A program made the position numbers and the translations under genes. 64,000 bases of DNA. It comes from Rhodococcus qingshengii JCM 15477. GTDB taxonomy: Bacteria > Actinomycetota > Actinomycetes > Mycobacteriales > Mycobacteriaceae. This document shows positions 1 through 7,606 of the stretch, one piece after another. How positions within the stretch are numbered: position 1 is the first letter of the stretch; the number at the start of each line of letters is the position of its first letter. The notes under the pieces were generated by a model, which was not told the DNA's origin, searched no databases, and was given only the letters and a program-made list of their open reading frames with translations. Location: the NCBI RefSeq assembly GCF_023221595.1, contig NZ_CP096563.1, positions 5,699,001 to 5,763,000 on the forward strand, in the 5' to 3' direction.

Positions 1-4
1 TGCC

Positions 5-1633
5 ATGACGACCACCGAAATTCCTCCCACCGGCGTCGATCCCGCAGATTCCGGAGCGCCACAGGTCAATCCGGCCGCCGATTGCGAAGCCAACCGCACG
101 AAGAACTTCGCCACCCGACCGATGACCGGTGACGAGTACATCTCGAGCCTGCAGGACGGTCGCGAGATCTGGCTTCACGGTGATCGCGTCAAGGACGTCA
201 CGACACACCCCGCGTTCCGGAATCCGATCCGCATGACCGCGAGGCTGTACGACGCTCTGCATACGGGCGAGCACGTGGACGCCTTGACCGTTCCGACGGA
301 CACGGGCAACGGCGGTGTCACCATGCCGTTCTTCCGCACTCCGACGTCGTCGGCCGATCTGCTCAAGGAACGCGATGCCATAGCGACGTGGGCTCGTATG
401 ACCTACGGCTGGATGGGCCGTTCCCCCGACTACAAGGCGAGTTTCCTGGGCACCCTCCACGCCAACAAGGAGTTGTACGCACCGTTCCAGGACAACGCCG
501 AACGCTGGTACCGCGAATCGCAGGAGAAAGTTCTGTACTGGAACCACGCGATCATCAATCCCCCGGTGGATCGCCAACTTCCACCGGACGAGGTCGGTGA
601 CGTCTTCATGAAGGTGGAGAAGGAAACCGACGCAGGTTTGATCGTCAGCGGCGCCAAAGTGGTCGCCACCGGATCGGCGATCACGAACTACAACTTCATC
701 GCTCACTACGGTCTGCCGATCAAGAAGAAGCAGTTCGCCCTGATCTGCACGGTACCGATGGACGCGCCGGGTGTGAAGCTGATCTGCCGCACCTCGTACA
801 CCGAACATGCTGCGGTGATGGGCAGTCCGTTCGATTATCCGCTGTCGAGTCGCATGGACGAGAACGACACCATCTTCGTCTTCGACAAGGTGTTGGTTCC
901 GTGGGAAAACGTCTTCATGTACGGCGACGTCGACCGGATCAACGCATTCTTCCCTCAATCAGGCTTCCTGCCGCGCTTCACCTTTCAGGGCTGCACTCGC
1001 CTGGCCGTCAAGCTCGACTTCATCGCCGGACTGTTGATGAAGGCACTCGAAGCCACCGGCGCCGGCGGCTTCCGCGGAGTCCAGACCCGTGTCGGTGAGG
1101 TGATCGGGTGGCGAAACCTCTTCTGGTCGTTGACCGAATCGATGGCACGCGATCCCGAACAGTGGGTCGGCGATTCGGTGATCCCGAAGCTCGAGTACGG
1201 CCTCACCTATCGAATGTTCATGATTCAGGGGTACCCGCGGATCAAGGAGATCATCGAACAGGACGTCGCGTCGGGCTTGATCTACCTGCCTTCGAGTTCA
1301 CTCGACTTCAAGAGCCCGGACGTGCGTCCGTACCTCGACAAGTACGTTCGCGGTTCCGACGGCATCACCGCTGTCGACCGCGTGAAAGTCATGAAGGCGC
1401 TGTGGGATTCGATCGGGACCGAGTTCGGCGGCCGACACGAACTCTACGAGCGCAACTACTCCGGCAATCACGAGAACGTCAAAGCGGAACTGCTGTTCGC
1501 AGCCCAGAATCGTGGACACGCAAGTTCCATGAAGGGACTGGCCGAGCAGTGCCTGAGTGAATACGACCTCGACGGCTGGACGGTCCCTGACCTCATCGGC
1601 AACGACGACGTCTCGTTCTTCAAGAACCGGTAA
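5..1633 (+). CDS. HpaB/PheA1-type FAD-dependent aromatic monooxygenase, oxygenase subunit
   Basis: 542-residue protein of the 4-hydroxyphenylacetate 3-hydroxylase / two-component phenol hydroxylase family. Members use FADH2 from a separate flavin reductase to ortho-hydroxylate phenols to catechols in the cytoplasm. The length fits the family, and segments such as [17 protein letters not shown] near residue 60, [18 protein letters not shown] in the middle and [18 protein letters not shown] near residue 480 are family-like. The ATG at 5 is the only start visible because the window begins here, so a slightly longer protein cannot be excluded. It lies upstream of benA but is separated from it by a terminator and 260 bases, so it is probably its own transcript. 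No flavin reductase gene is in the window. The substrate (phenol, a hydroxybenzoate or another phenolic) cannot be decided from sequence; the family assignment is firm. Confidence 0.85.
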   Translation: MTTTEIPPTGVDPADSGAPQVNPAADCEANRTKNFATRPMTGDEYISSLQDGREIWLHGDRVKDVTTHPAFRNPIRMTARLYDALHTGEHVDALTVPTDTGNGGVTMPFFRTPTSSADLLKERDAIATWARMTYGWMGRSPDYKASFLGTLHANKELYAPFQDNAERWYRESQEKVLYWNHAIINPPVDRQLPPDEVGDVFMKVEKETDAGLIVSGAKVVATGSAITNYNFIAHYGLPIKKKQFALICTVPMDAPGVKLICRTSYTEHAAVMGSPFDYPLSSRMDENDTIFVFDKVLVPWENVFMYGDVDRINAFFPQSGFLPRFTFQGCTRLAVKLDFIAGLLMKALEATGAGGFRGVQTRVGEVIGWRNLFWSLTESMARDPEQWVGDSVIPKLEYGLTYRMFMIQGYPRIKEIIEQDVASGLIYLPSSSLDFKSPDVRPYLDKYVRGSDGITAVDRVKVMKALWDSIGTEFGGRHELYERNYSGNHENVKAELLFAAQNRGHASSMKGLAEQCLSEYDLDGWTVPDLIGNDDVSFFKNR

Positions 1634-1648
1634 CCCCCTCGGCAGGTA

Positions 1649-1676
1649 GGGCGGACTCGCGATGTCGAGTCCGCCC
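1649..1676 (+). terminator. Intrinsic terminator after the monooxygenase gene
   Basis: An 11-bp perfect stem GGGCGGACTCG / CGAGTCCGCCC with a 6-base loop begins 15 bases after the TAA stop. It lacks a clear T run, as is common in actinobacteria. Confidence 0.65.
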
Positions 1677-1742
1677 TGGTCGTCGTCTTCAGCAGGCATG
1701 GCCCATCAGCAGAATTCGACGAACACTGCACCCTTGGTCAGG

Positions 1743-1760
1743 ACTAGGCAATTGCCTAGT
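1743..1760. promoter_or_regulatory. Perfect 18-bp palindrome upstream of benA (candidate operator)
   Basis: ACTAGGCAATTGCCTAGT is a gapless perfect palindrome about 130 bases before the benA start. A gapless AT-centred dyad of this size is typical of a dimeric repressor or activator site. The linked regulator BenR is LuxR-type, so the site may belong to BenR or to an unlinked MarR/IclR-like protein. Which factor binds is unknown. Confidence 0.55.
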
Positions 1761-1893
1761 GTGACCCGAGACACACGATGTCAAGGTGAATTCAGTACCG
1801 GACGCAGCCCCGTCCGGAAAGCGGGTCCCACCGATTTGGTCCGACAGCCCTCGGCTCTCTCGGTAGGCGCCCACTCTTATCTGGAGGACACCC

Positions 1894-3291
1894 ATGACGG
1901 ATATGTTGGATGCTGCCCGCGGCACCGACCAGTTCGCGAACATCCGCGCCGTCCTCGACGACGCGCTCGTCGAGGACCCGGAGACCGGCCGCTACCAGGT
2001 GCGGCGCAGCGTCTTCACGGACGAGCAACTGTTCGAACTCGAGATGACGCACATCTTCGAAGGCAATTGGATCTACCTCGCGCACGAGAGCCAGATCCCG
2101 AACGTCGGCGACTACTTCACCACCTACATGGGCCGTCAGCCCATTGTGATCACCCGCAACAAGGACGGCGAATTGGGTGCGCTGATCAACGCATGCAGCC
2201 ACCGCGGTGCGATGCTCTGTCGCCGTAAGACCGACAACCGAACCACCTTCACCTGCCCGTTCCACGGCTGGACCTTCAACAACAGCGGAAAACTCCTCAA
2301 GGCCAAGGACGCTCGCACCGGTGGCTATCCGGAGCAGTTCAACAAAGACGGCTCACACGACCTGACCAGGGTGGCGCGGTTCGAGAACTATCGCGGCTTC
2401 CTCTTCGGCAGCCTCAACCCCGACGTGCTGCCACTCGAAGAGCACCTCGGTGACACCACGAAGGTCATCGACATGATCGTCGATCAGTCACCTGACGGAC
2501 TCGAAGTTCTGCGCGGTGCATCCACCTACACCTACGACGGCAACTGGAAGTTGCAGACCGAGAACGGTGCCGACGGCTACCACGTGTCTTCGACGCACTG
2601 GAACTACGCCGCTACCACCGCTCGCCGCACCGCCGGTGAATCGTCCAACGAGACCAAAGCCATGGACGCCGGCACCTGGGGGAAGCAGGGCGGTGGATAC
2701 TTCTCCTACGACTACGGCCACCTCCTACTCTGGATGTGGTGGGGCAATCCCGAGGACCGACCCCTGTTCGAACGCAAAGCAGAACTGGAGGCTCAGTTCG
2801 GTTCCAAGAAGGCCGAATTCATGGTCGGTGCGTCGAGGAACCTCTGCCTGTATCCGAACGTCTACCTCATGGATCAGTTCAGCAGCCAGATCCGGCACTT
2901 CCGTCCGATCTCCGTGGACCAGACCGAAGTCACCATCTACTGCATCGCCCCCAAGGGAGAGAGCGCCGAAGCACGCAGCAACCGCATCCGTCAGTACGAG
3001 GACTTCTTCAATGCCAGCGGTATGGCCACCCCGGACGATCTCGAAGAGTTCCGTTCCTGCCAGAAGACCTACCAGGCAGCCGGCGCCCCGTGGAACGACC
3101 TCAGCCGTGGTGTCACACACCAGATTCCCGGTCCGAACGACGTCGCGAAGGATCTCGGCATGAATCGCGTGCTCTCGAGCGGAGCCAAGACCGAGGACGA
3201 AGGCTTGTATCCCATTCAGCACGGGTACTGGCGCGACGCCATGCTTGCGGCCGTAGATGCCGAGCAAGCCGCTTCCAACCGGACCATCTGA
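1894..3291 (+). CDS. benA: Benzoate 1,2-dioxygenase, large (alpha) subunit
   Basis: 465-residue Rieske non-haem iron oxygenase alpha subunit. With BenB and BenC it converts benzoate, O2 and NADH to 1,6-dihydroxycyclohexa-2,4-diene-1-carboxylate. The Rieske [2Fe-2S] ligands C101, H103, C121 and H124 are visible (CSHRGAMLC and CPFHGW), and the mononuclear iron region is [14 protein letters not shown]. The ATG at 1894 is preceded by GGAGGA at 1883-1888. It is the first gene of a benABCD run with a perfect palindrome upstream. Length and sequence fit actinobacterial BenA; a toluate or related dioxygenase is possible but the adjacent benD, benK, benR and benE support benzoate. Confidence 0.94.
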   Translation: MTDMLDAARGTDQFANIRAVLDDALVEDPETGRYQVRRSVFTDEQLFELEMTHIFEGNWIYLAHESQIPNVGDYFTTYMGRQPIVITRNKDGELGALINACSHRGAMLCRRKTDNRTTFTCPFHGWTFNNSGKLLKAKDARTGGYPEQFNKDGSHDLTRVARFENYRGFLFGSLNPDVLPLEEHLGDTTKVIDMIVDQSPDGLEVLRGASTYTYDGNWKLQTENGADGYHVSSTHWNYAATTARRTAGESSNETKAMDAGTWGKQGGGYFSYDYGHLLLWMWWGNPEDRPLFERKAELEAQFGSKKAEFMVGASRNLCLYPNVYLMDQFSSQIRHFRPISVDQTEVTIYCIAPKGESAEARSNRIRQYEDFFNASGMATPDDLEEFRSCQKTYQAAGAPWNDLSRGVTHQIPGPNDVAKDLGMNRVLSSGAKTEDEGLYPIQHGYWRDAMLAAVDAEQAASNRTI

Positions 3292-3302
3292 GGACGATCA
3301 CC

Positions 3303-3812
3303 ATGACTGTCACCACCACCAATGCCGTCGCCCTCGAAACAGTGCAGCAGTTTCTCTACCGTGAGGCTCGCTATCTGGACGATCGCGAGTTCGAGAAGTG
3401 GATCGAGTGCTACCACCCCGATTCCGAGTACTGGATGCCCGCATGGGCGGACGACGGCGAGCTGACCACGGACCCGGCCGCAGAGATCTCCCTGATCTAC
3501 TACCCGAATCGCGGCGGTATCGAGGACCGCGTGTTCCGAATCAGGACTGACCGTTCCAGCGCGACAAGCCTTCCCGAGCCCCGCACCGGTCACAACATCA
3601 CCAACGTGGAAGTGATCGAAGAACGCGGCTTCGTCGTCGACGTCCGCTTCAATTGGTTCACGCTGTACTTCCGCTACAACACAGTCGACACCTACTTCGG
3701 CACCTCGCACTACACGATCGACTTCTCGGGCGAGCAGCCGTTGATCATGAAGAAGAAGGTAGTCCTCAAGAACGACTACATCCATCACGTGGTCGACATC
3801 TACCACTTCTGA
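3303..3812 (+). CDS. benB: Benzoate 1,2-dioxygenase, small (beta) subunit
   Basis: 169-residue ring-hydroxylating dioxygenase beta subunit of the SnoaL/NTF2 fold, which packs with BenA as the structural part of the hexamer. Recognisable segments are FLYREARYLDDREFEKW near the start, YWMPAWADDGEL, and the C-terminal KKKVVLKNDYIHHVVDIYHF. The start is the ATG at 3303, twelve bases after the benA stop, with GAGGA overlapping that stop. A longer reading upstream in the same frame lies within benA and is not used. Translation is probably coupled to benA. Confidence 0.93.
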   Translation: MTVTTTNAVALETVQQFLYREARYLDDREFEKWIECYHPDSEYWMPAWADDGELTTDPAAEISLIYYPNRGGIEDRVFRIRTDRSSATSLPEPRTGHNITNVEVIEERGFVVDVRFNWFTLYFRYNTVDTYFGTSHYTIDFSGEQPLIMKKKVVLKNDYIHHVVDIYHF

Positions 3813-3843
3813 CACGACTTCCCTTCGAATCGAGCTGTTTCCC

Positions 3844-5397
3844 ATGAGCATTCAAGCTGCGCCGACCTTTCAAGTAGCCCTGAGTTTCGAAGACGGCATA
3901 ACCCGCTTCGTCGAATGCAACACCGACGAGACCGTCGCGGACGCGTCGTACCGCGCACGAATCAACATTCCGCTCGACTGCCGCGACGGAGCATGTGGCA
4001 CCTGCAAATCACTCTGTGAGTCAGGCACTTTCGACGCCGGCGACTACATCGAGGAGGCCCTGACGGACGACGAGGCCGAGCAGGGATACTGCCTTCCGTG
4101 CCAGATGGTGCCGGAATCTGATCTCGTGCTGCAGATTCCCACCACGTCGGCGGTCGCCAAGACCACTGCCGGTTCGTACACGTCCACCATCACCGAGATC
4201 ATTCGCCATTCGGATTCCACGGTGGGTTTCACCGTCGCAGTCGACAACCGCGCAGATCTGGTCTTCCTCCCCGGTCAGTACGTGAACATCCTCGTTCCCG
4301 GAACCGAAGCGACGCGGTCGTACTCGTTCAGCTCCGGCCCTGAGGTCGCGTCGGCGTCGTTCCTGGTCAAGATCACCCCGGGTGGTCTGATGTCCGAGTA
4401 TCTCAGTCAGCGTGCGCAGGTAGGCGACACTCTCGAATTGACCGGACCGATGGGTAGCTTCTTCCTCCGGTCAGGTCAACGGAGAGCCCTACTGCTTGCC
4501 GGTGGAACCGGCTTGGCCCCGCTGCTCTCCATACTGGAGAAGATGCGTACCGAAAGCTCCACTCGGCCCGTCCATCTGGTCTACGGCGTCAGCTCCGACA
4601 CCGATCTCGTCGAACTCGACAAACTGCACGACTACGCGGAGTCTCTACCCCAGTTCACCTTCGACTACTGCGTATCCGATCCCGACAGCACAGCACCGAA
4701 CAAGGGCTATGTCACGGGCTTGATCGAGCCCGATCACCTCGACGACGGCAACGTAGACGTCTACCTGTGCGGCCCGCCGCCGATGGTCGAAGCCGTACGT
4801 CTGCACTTCAAGGACGTATCGATCACACCCACGAACTTCTACTTCGAAAAGTTCAACAATGCGGCAGCACCGGCTGATTCACCGGCAGCCTCGGCCGAAG
4901 AATCAGCTGCCGGCACGTACGAGATCGGTGAAGAACATCTGCCGGTCACGGAGTCGGACACACAGTTCGACGCTCGGATGGCCCTCGAACTCGGAGCAAT
5001 GGAACTCACGATCGGCCGCCTCACTCCGGCACAGTTGACGGAGTACCGCATTCTGGCGGAGAACTCGGCTGCTTCCATCGACCGCGATCACTTCACGGAC
5101 GCAGCGGCATTCACCGAAACCAATGCCCTGTTCCACGACTTCCTCTTCCGCTGCACCGGAAATGAAGTGCTGCTGCAGGCATACCACCGTCTCGAGGTCA
5201 CACAACTGATGAACCGAGTGCTCCGCACCGCCGATTGGGTGGACGAACATGTGGCGGAGGATCACTCACGTATCGTGAGTGCATTCGAGCAGAATGATCG
5301 CGCCGCGGCCCGTGATCTGATCGTCCAGCACAGCGAACACGCCAAGTCGACGATGCACCGCGCCATCACTGACGCTCGGGAAAGTGTGGCGTCGTGA
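3844..5397 (+). CDS. benC: Benzoate dioxygenase reductase with C-terminal FCD-like domain
   Basis: 517-residue electron-transfer component passing electrons from NADH through FAD and a [2Fe-2S] centre to BenAB. Residues about 1-100 are a plant-type ferredoxin with C46, C51, C54 and C83/C86. Residues about 105-345 are a FAD/NAD(P) reductase with RSYSFSSGPE, GGTGLAPLLS and YLCGPPPM. Classical proteobacterial BenC stops here, at about 340 residues. This protein carries about 165 more, after an Ala/Ser-rich linker, resembling the all-helical FCD effector domain of GntR regulators (ALFHDFLFRCTGNEVLLQAY, EDHSRIV, QHSEHAK). The ATG at 3844 has only a weak ribosome binding site. The stop overlaps the benD GTG by four bases. 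The extension is a true in-frame fusion; its function is unknown. Confidence 0.92.
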   Translation: MSIQAAPTFQVALSFEDGITRFVECNTDETVADASYRARINIPLDCRDGACGTCKSLCESGTFDAGDYIEEALTDDEAEQGYCLPCQMVPESDLVLQIPTTSAVAKTTAGSYTSTITEIIRHSDSTVGFTVAVDNRADLVFLPGQYVNILVPGTEATRSYSFSSGPEVASASFLVKITPGGLMSEYLSQRAQVGDTLELTGPMGSFFLRSGQRRALLLAGGTGLAPLLSILEKMRTESSTRPVHLVYGVSSDTDLVELDKLHDYAESLPQFTFDYCVSDPDSTAPNKGYVTGLIEPDHLDDGNVDVYLCGPPPMVEAVRLHFKDVSITPTNFYFEKFNNAAAPADSPAASAEESAAGTYEIGEEHLPVTESDTQFDARMALELGAMELTIGRLTPAQLTEYRILAENSAASIDRDHFTDAAAFTETNALFHDFLFRCTGNEVLLQAYHRLEVTQLMNRVLRTADWVDEHVAEDHSRIVSAFEQNDRAAARDLIVQHSEHAKSTMHRAITDARESVAS

Positions 5398-6176
5398 GCA
5401 CGAGATTCTTCGCCGGCCGGTTCGACGACCGGGTCGTGGTCGTCACCGGAGCGGCTCAGGGGATCGGGCGCAGCGTTGCCGAAAGAGTTTCCGCAGAAGG
5501 TGGTTCCGTCGCGCTTGTGGATCGAGCTGAACTGGTTCACGACATCGCGACACCGCTGGAACGTTCCCATTCGGTGACCGCGGACCTCGAGACGTTCGAA
5601 GGTGCCCAGAATGCAATAGATTCCGCATTGGAGCGCTTCGGACGCATCGACGTCCTGATCAACAACGTCGGTGGGACCATCTGGGCCAAACCCTACGAGC
5701 ACTACACGCCGCAGCAGATACAAGCCGAGGTCACACGATCACTGTTCCCCACGCTCTGGACGTGTCGCGCCGTACTGCCCCATCTGATCGAGCAGGCGAG
5801 CGGCACCATCGTCAACGTCTCCTCGGTCGCCACCCGCGGTGTCAACCGTGTTCCTTACGCGGCGGCCAAGGGCGGGGTCAGCGCGATCACCGCTGCACTG
5901 GCGATGGAAGTCGCGCAGTACGGAATACGCGTCGTGGCAACCGCTCCCGGCGGAACCGAGGCGCCACCACGCGTCGTGGCACGCGGGCCGGGTGCCGAGA
6001 CCGACGAGGAGAAAGCCTGGTACCAGCAGATCGTCGACCAGACCGTCGACTCGTCGCTACTCAAGCGTTACGGCACCCTGGACGAACAGGCTGCTGCTAT
6101 CACTTTCCTTGCCTCCGAAGAGGCTTCGTATGTCACCGGAACGGTTCTGCCCGTCGCCGGTGGCGACCTCGGCTGA
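5394..6176 (+). CDS. benD: 1,6-dihydroxycyclohexa-2,4-diene-1-carboxylate dehydrogenase
   Basis: 260-residue short-chain dehydrogenase that oxidises and decarboxylates the BenABC cis-diol to catechol with NAD+. The Rossmann motif is VVTGAAQGIGRSVAE (TGxxxGxG), followed by NNVGGT, a catalytic Ser in NVSSVATRG, and YAAAKGG (YxxxK). The start is the GTG at 5394, overlapping the benC TGA by four bases, which implies translational coupling. Position directly after benABC makes BenD much more likely than another SDR. No catechol 1,2-dioxygenase (catA) is in the window, so the next step is encoded elsewhere. Confidence 0.93.
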   Translation: MSTRFFAGRFDDRVVVVTGAAQGIGRSVAERVSAEGGSVALVDRAELVHDIATPLERSHSVTADLETFEGAQNAIDSALERFGRIDVLINNVGGTIWAKPYEHYTPQQIQAEVTRSLFPTLWTCRAVLPHLIEQASGTIVNVSSVATRGVNRVPYAAAKGGVSAITAALAMEVAQYGIRVVATAPGGTEAPPRVVARGPGAETDEEKAWYQQIVDQTVDSSLLKRYGTLDEQAAAITFLASEEASYVTGTVLPVAGGDLG

Positions 6177-6220
6177 ATCCAGCCTCCCCCGATTCCTGAT
6201 CTCTCGAACGGAGATTCGCC

Positions 6221-7606
6221 ATGTCCTCGATCGAACGTGGTTCCTGGGCCAGTGCCCGCCATCGCTCGTCAGTGTTGTGGGTGGTCACCATCGCCGCCAT
6301 TGCCATTCTGTTCGACGGATACGACCTGGTCGTGTACGGCACGATCCTGCCCGTACTCATGGACGACCCCAGCCATATCGGCACCTTGACCGCATCTCAG
6401 GCCGGCGCGTTGGGTTCGTATGCACTCGTCGGAGTGATGGTCGGTGCACTGACGTGTGGAGCGATCGGCGATCACTTCGGTCGCCGAAAGATGATGCTGG
6501 TCAACATCATCTGGTTCTCGGCCGGAATGGCACTGGCAGCGTTCGCCACCAGCATCACCACTTTCGGTCTGCTGCGGTTCTTCACCGGCATCGGTGTCGG
6601 TGGGCTTGTCGCCACCGCCGGAGCCATGATTGCCGAGTTCGCGCCGCCGGGACGCCGCAATCTGTTCAACGCCATCGTCTACAGCGGTGTCCCGGCCGGT
6701 GGCGTCATGGCTTCCGTCCTGGCGATCGTTCTCCGTGATTCCATCGGATGGCGCGGACTGTTCCTCATCGGCGCCCTGCCATTGGTGTTCCTGTTCCCAC
6801 TCGCCTGGTTCAAACTGCCCGAGTCTCCCGCGTGGCTGATTGCTCGCGGACGTGTCGACGAAGCTCGCGCCATTTCCTCGAAAACCGGAATTCCATTGCC
6901 TGTCGGTACAGATCGACCCAACGACGCCGTGGCCGAGAAGGTCGGCTTCCGAGCGTTGGCAAGCAGACAATATATCTGGGGCACCGCGCTTCTCGGCCTC
7001 ATGAGCTTCGCCGGCCTCCTCCTGACCTACGGGCTGAACACCTGGCTGCCCAAGATCATGGAAAACGCGGGATACAACGCGAAGGGTTCGCTCTCGTTCC
7101 TGTTGGTACTCAACGGCGGTGCCATCATCGGTGGACTTCTCGCCTCCAAGATCGCGGACGTCACCGGTCCGCAGCGGGTTGTCGCAACCACCTTCGGCCT
7201 GGCCGCACTCGCCCTGCTCCTGTTCACATTCGGGTTCCCGCTTCCCGTACTCCTCGCCTCCGTTGCCATCGCGGGTGTCGGAACCATCGGTACTCAGGTT
7301 CTGATCTACGGATTCGTGTCCAACTACTATTCGACGGCCGCTCGGGCCGCAGGTGTCGCGTGGTGCGCCGGATTCGGACGTCTGGGCGGGATATTCGGGC
7401 CACTGATCGGCGGAAGTTTGATCAGCGCCGGAATCAGTTCCGAATCGGCGTTCTACGTCTTCGCCGGCATCGCGGTGCTGGGCGCCATCGTCACCTTCTT
7501 CGTGCCGAAGCAAGCACCCGACCTGGGTGCCACTGCACTTCGATCCGATGGAGACCGTGCCGAAAAGGAAACCCGTGGTGAGCCCGGCGTTACGGTAGTC
7601 GGGTGA
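6221..7606 (+). CDS. benK: Benzoate MFS transporter (AAHS family)
   Basis: 461-residue major facilitator of the aromatic acid:H+ symporter family, importing benzoate across the cytoplasmic membrane. It has about twelve hydrophobic segments, the AAHS signature FDGYDLVVYGTILPVLM in the first helix, and loop 2-3 motif GDHFGRRKMM. The ATG at 6221 follows GGAGA with good spacing, 44 bases after benD, so it probably belongs to the ben operon. Its stop overlaps the start of benR by four bases. Substrate is assigned by context and family. Confidence 0.88.
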   Translation: MSSIERGSWASARHRSSVLWVVTIAAIAILFDGYDLVVYGTILPVLMDDPSHIGTLTASQAGALGSYALVGVMVGALTCGAIGDHFGRRKMMLVNIIWFSAGMALAAFATSITTFGLLRFFTGIGVGGLVATAGAMIAEFAPPGRRNLFNAIVYSGVPAGGVMASVLAIVLRDSIGWRGLFLIGALPLVFLFPLAWFKLPESPAWLIARGRVDEARAISSKTGIPLPVGTDRPNDAVAEKVGFRALASRQYIWGTALLGLMSFAGLLLTYGLNTWLPKIMENAGYNAKGSLSFLLVLNGGAIIGGLLASKIADVTGPQRVVATTFGLAALALLLFTFGFPLPVLLASVAIAGVGTIGTQVLIYGFVSNYYSTAARAAGVAWCAGFGRLGGIFGPLIGGSLISAGISSESAFYVFAGIAVLGAIVTFFVPKQAPDLGATALRSDGDRAEKETRGEPGVTVVG

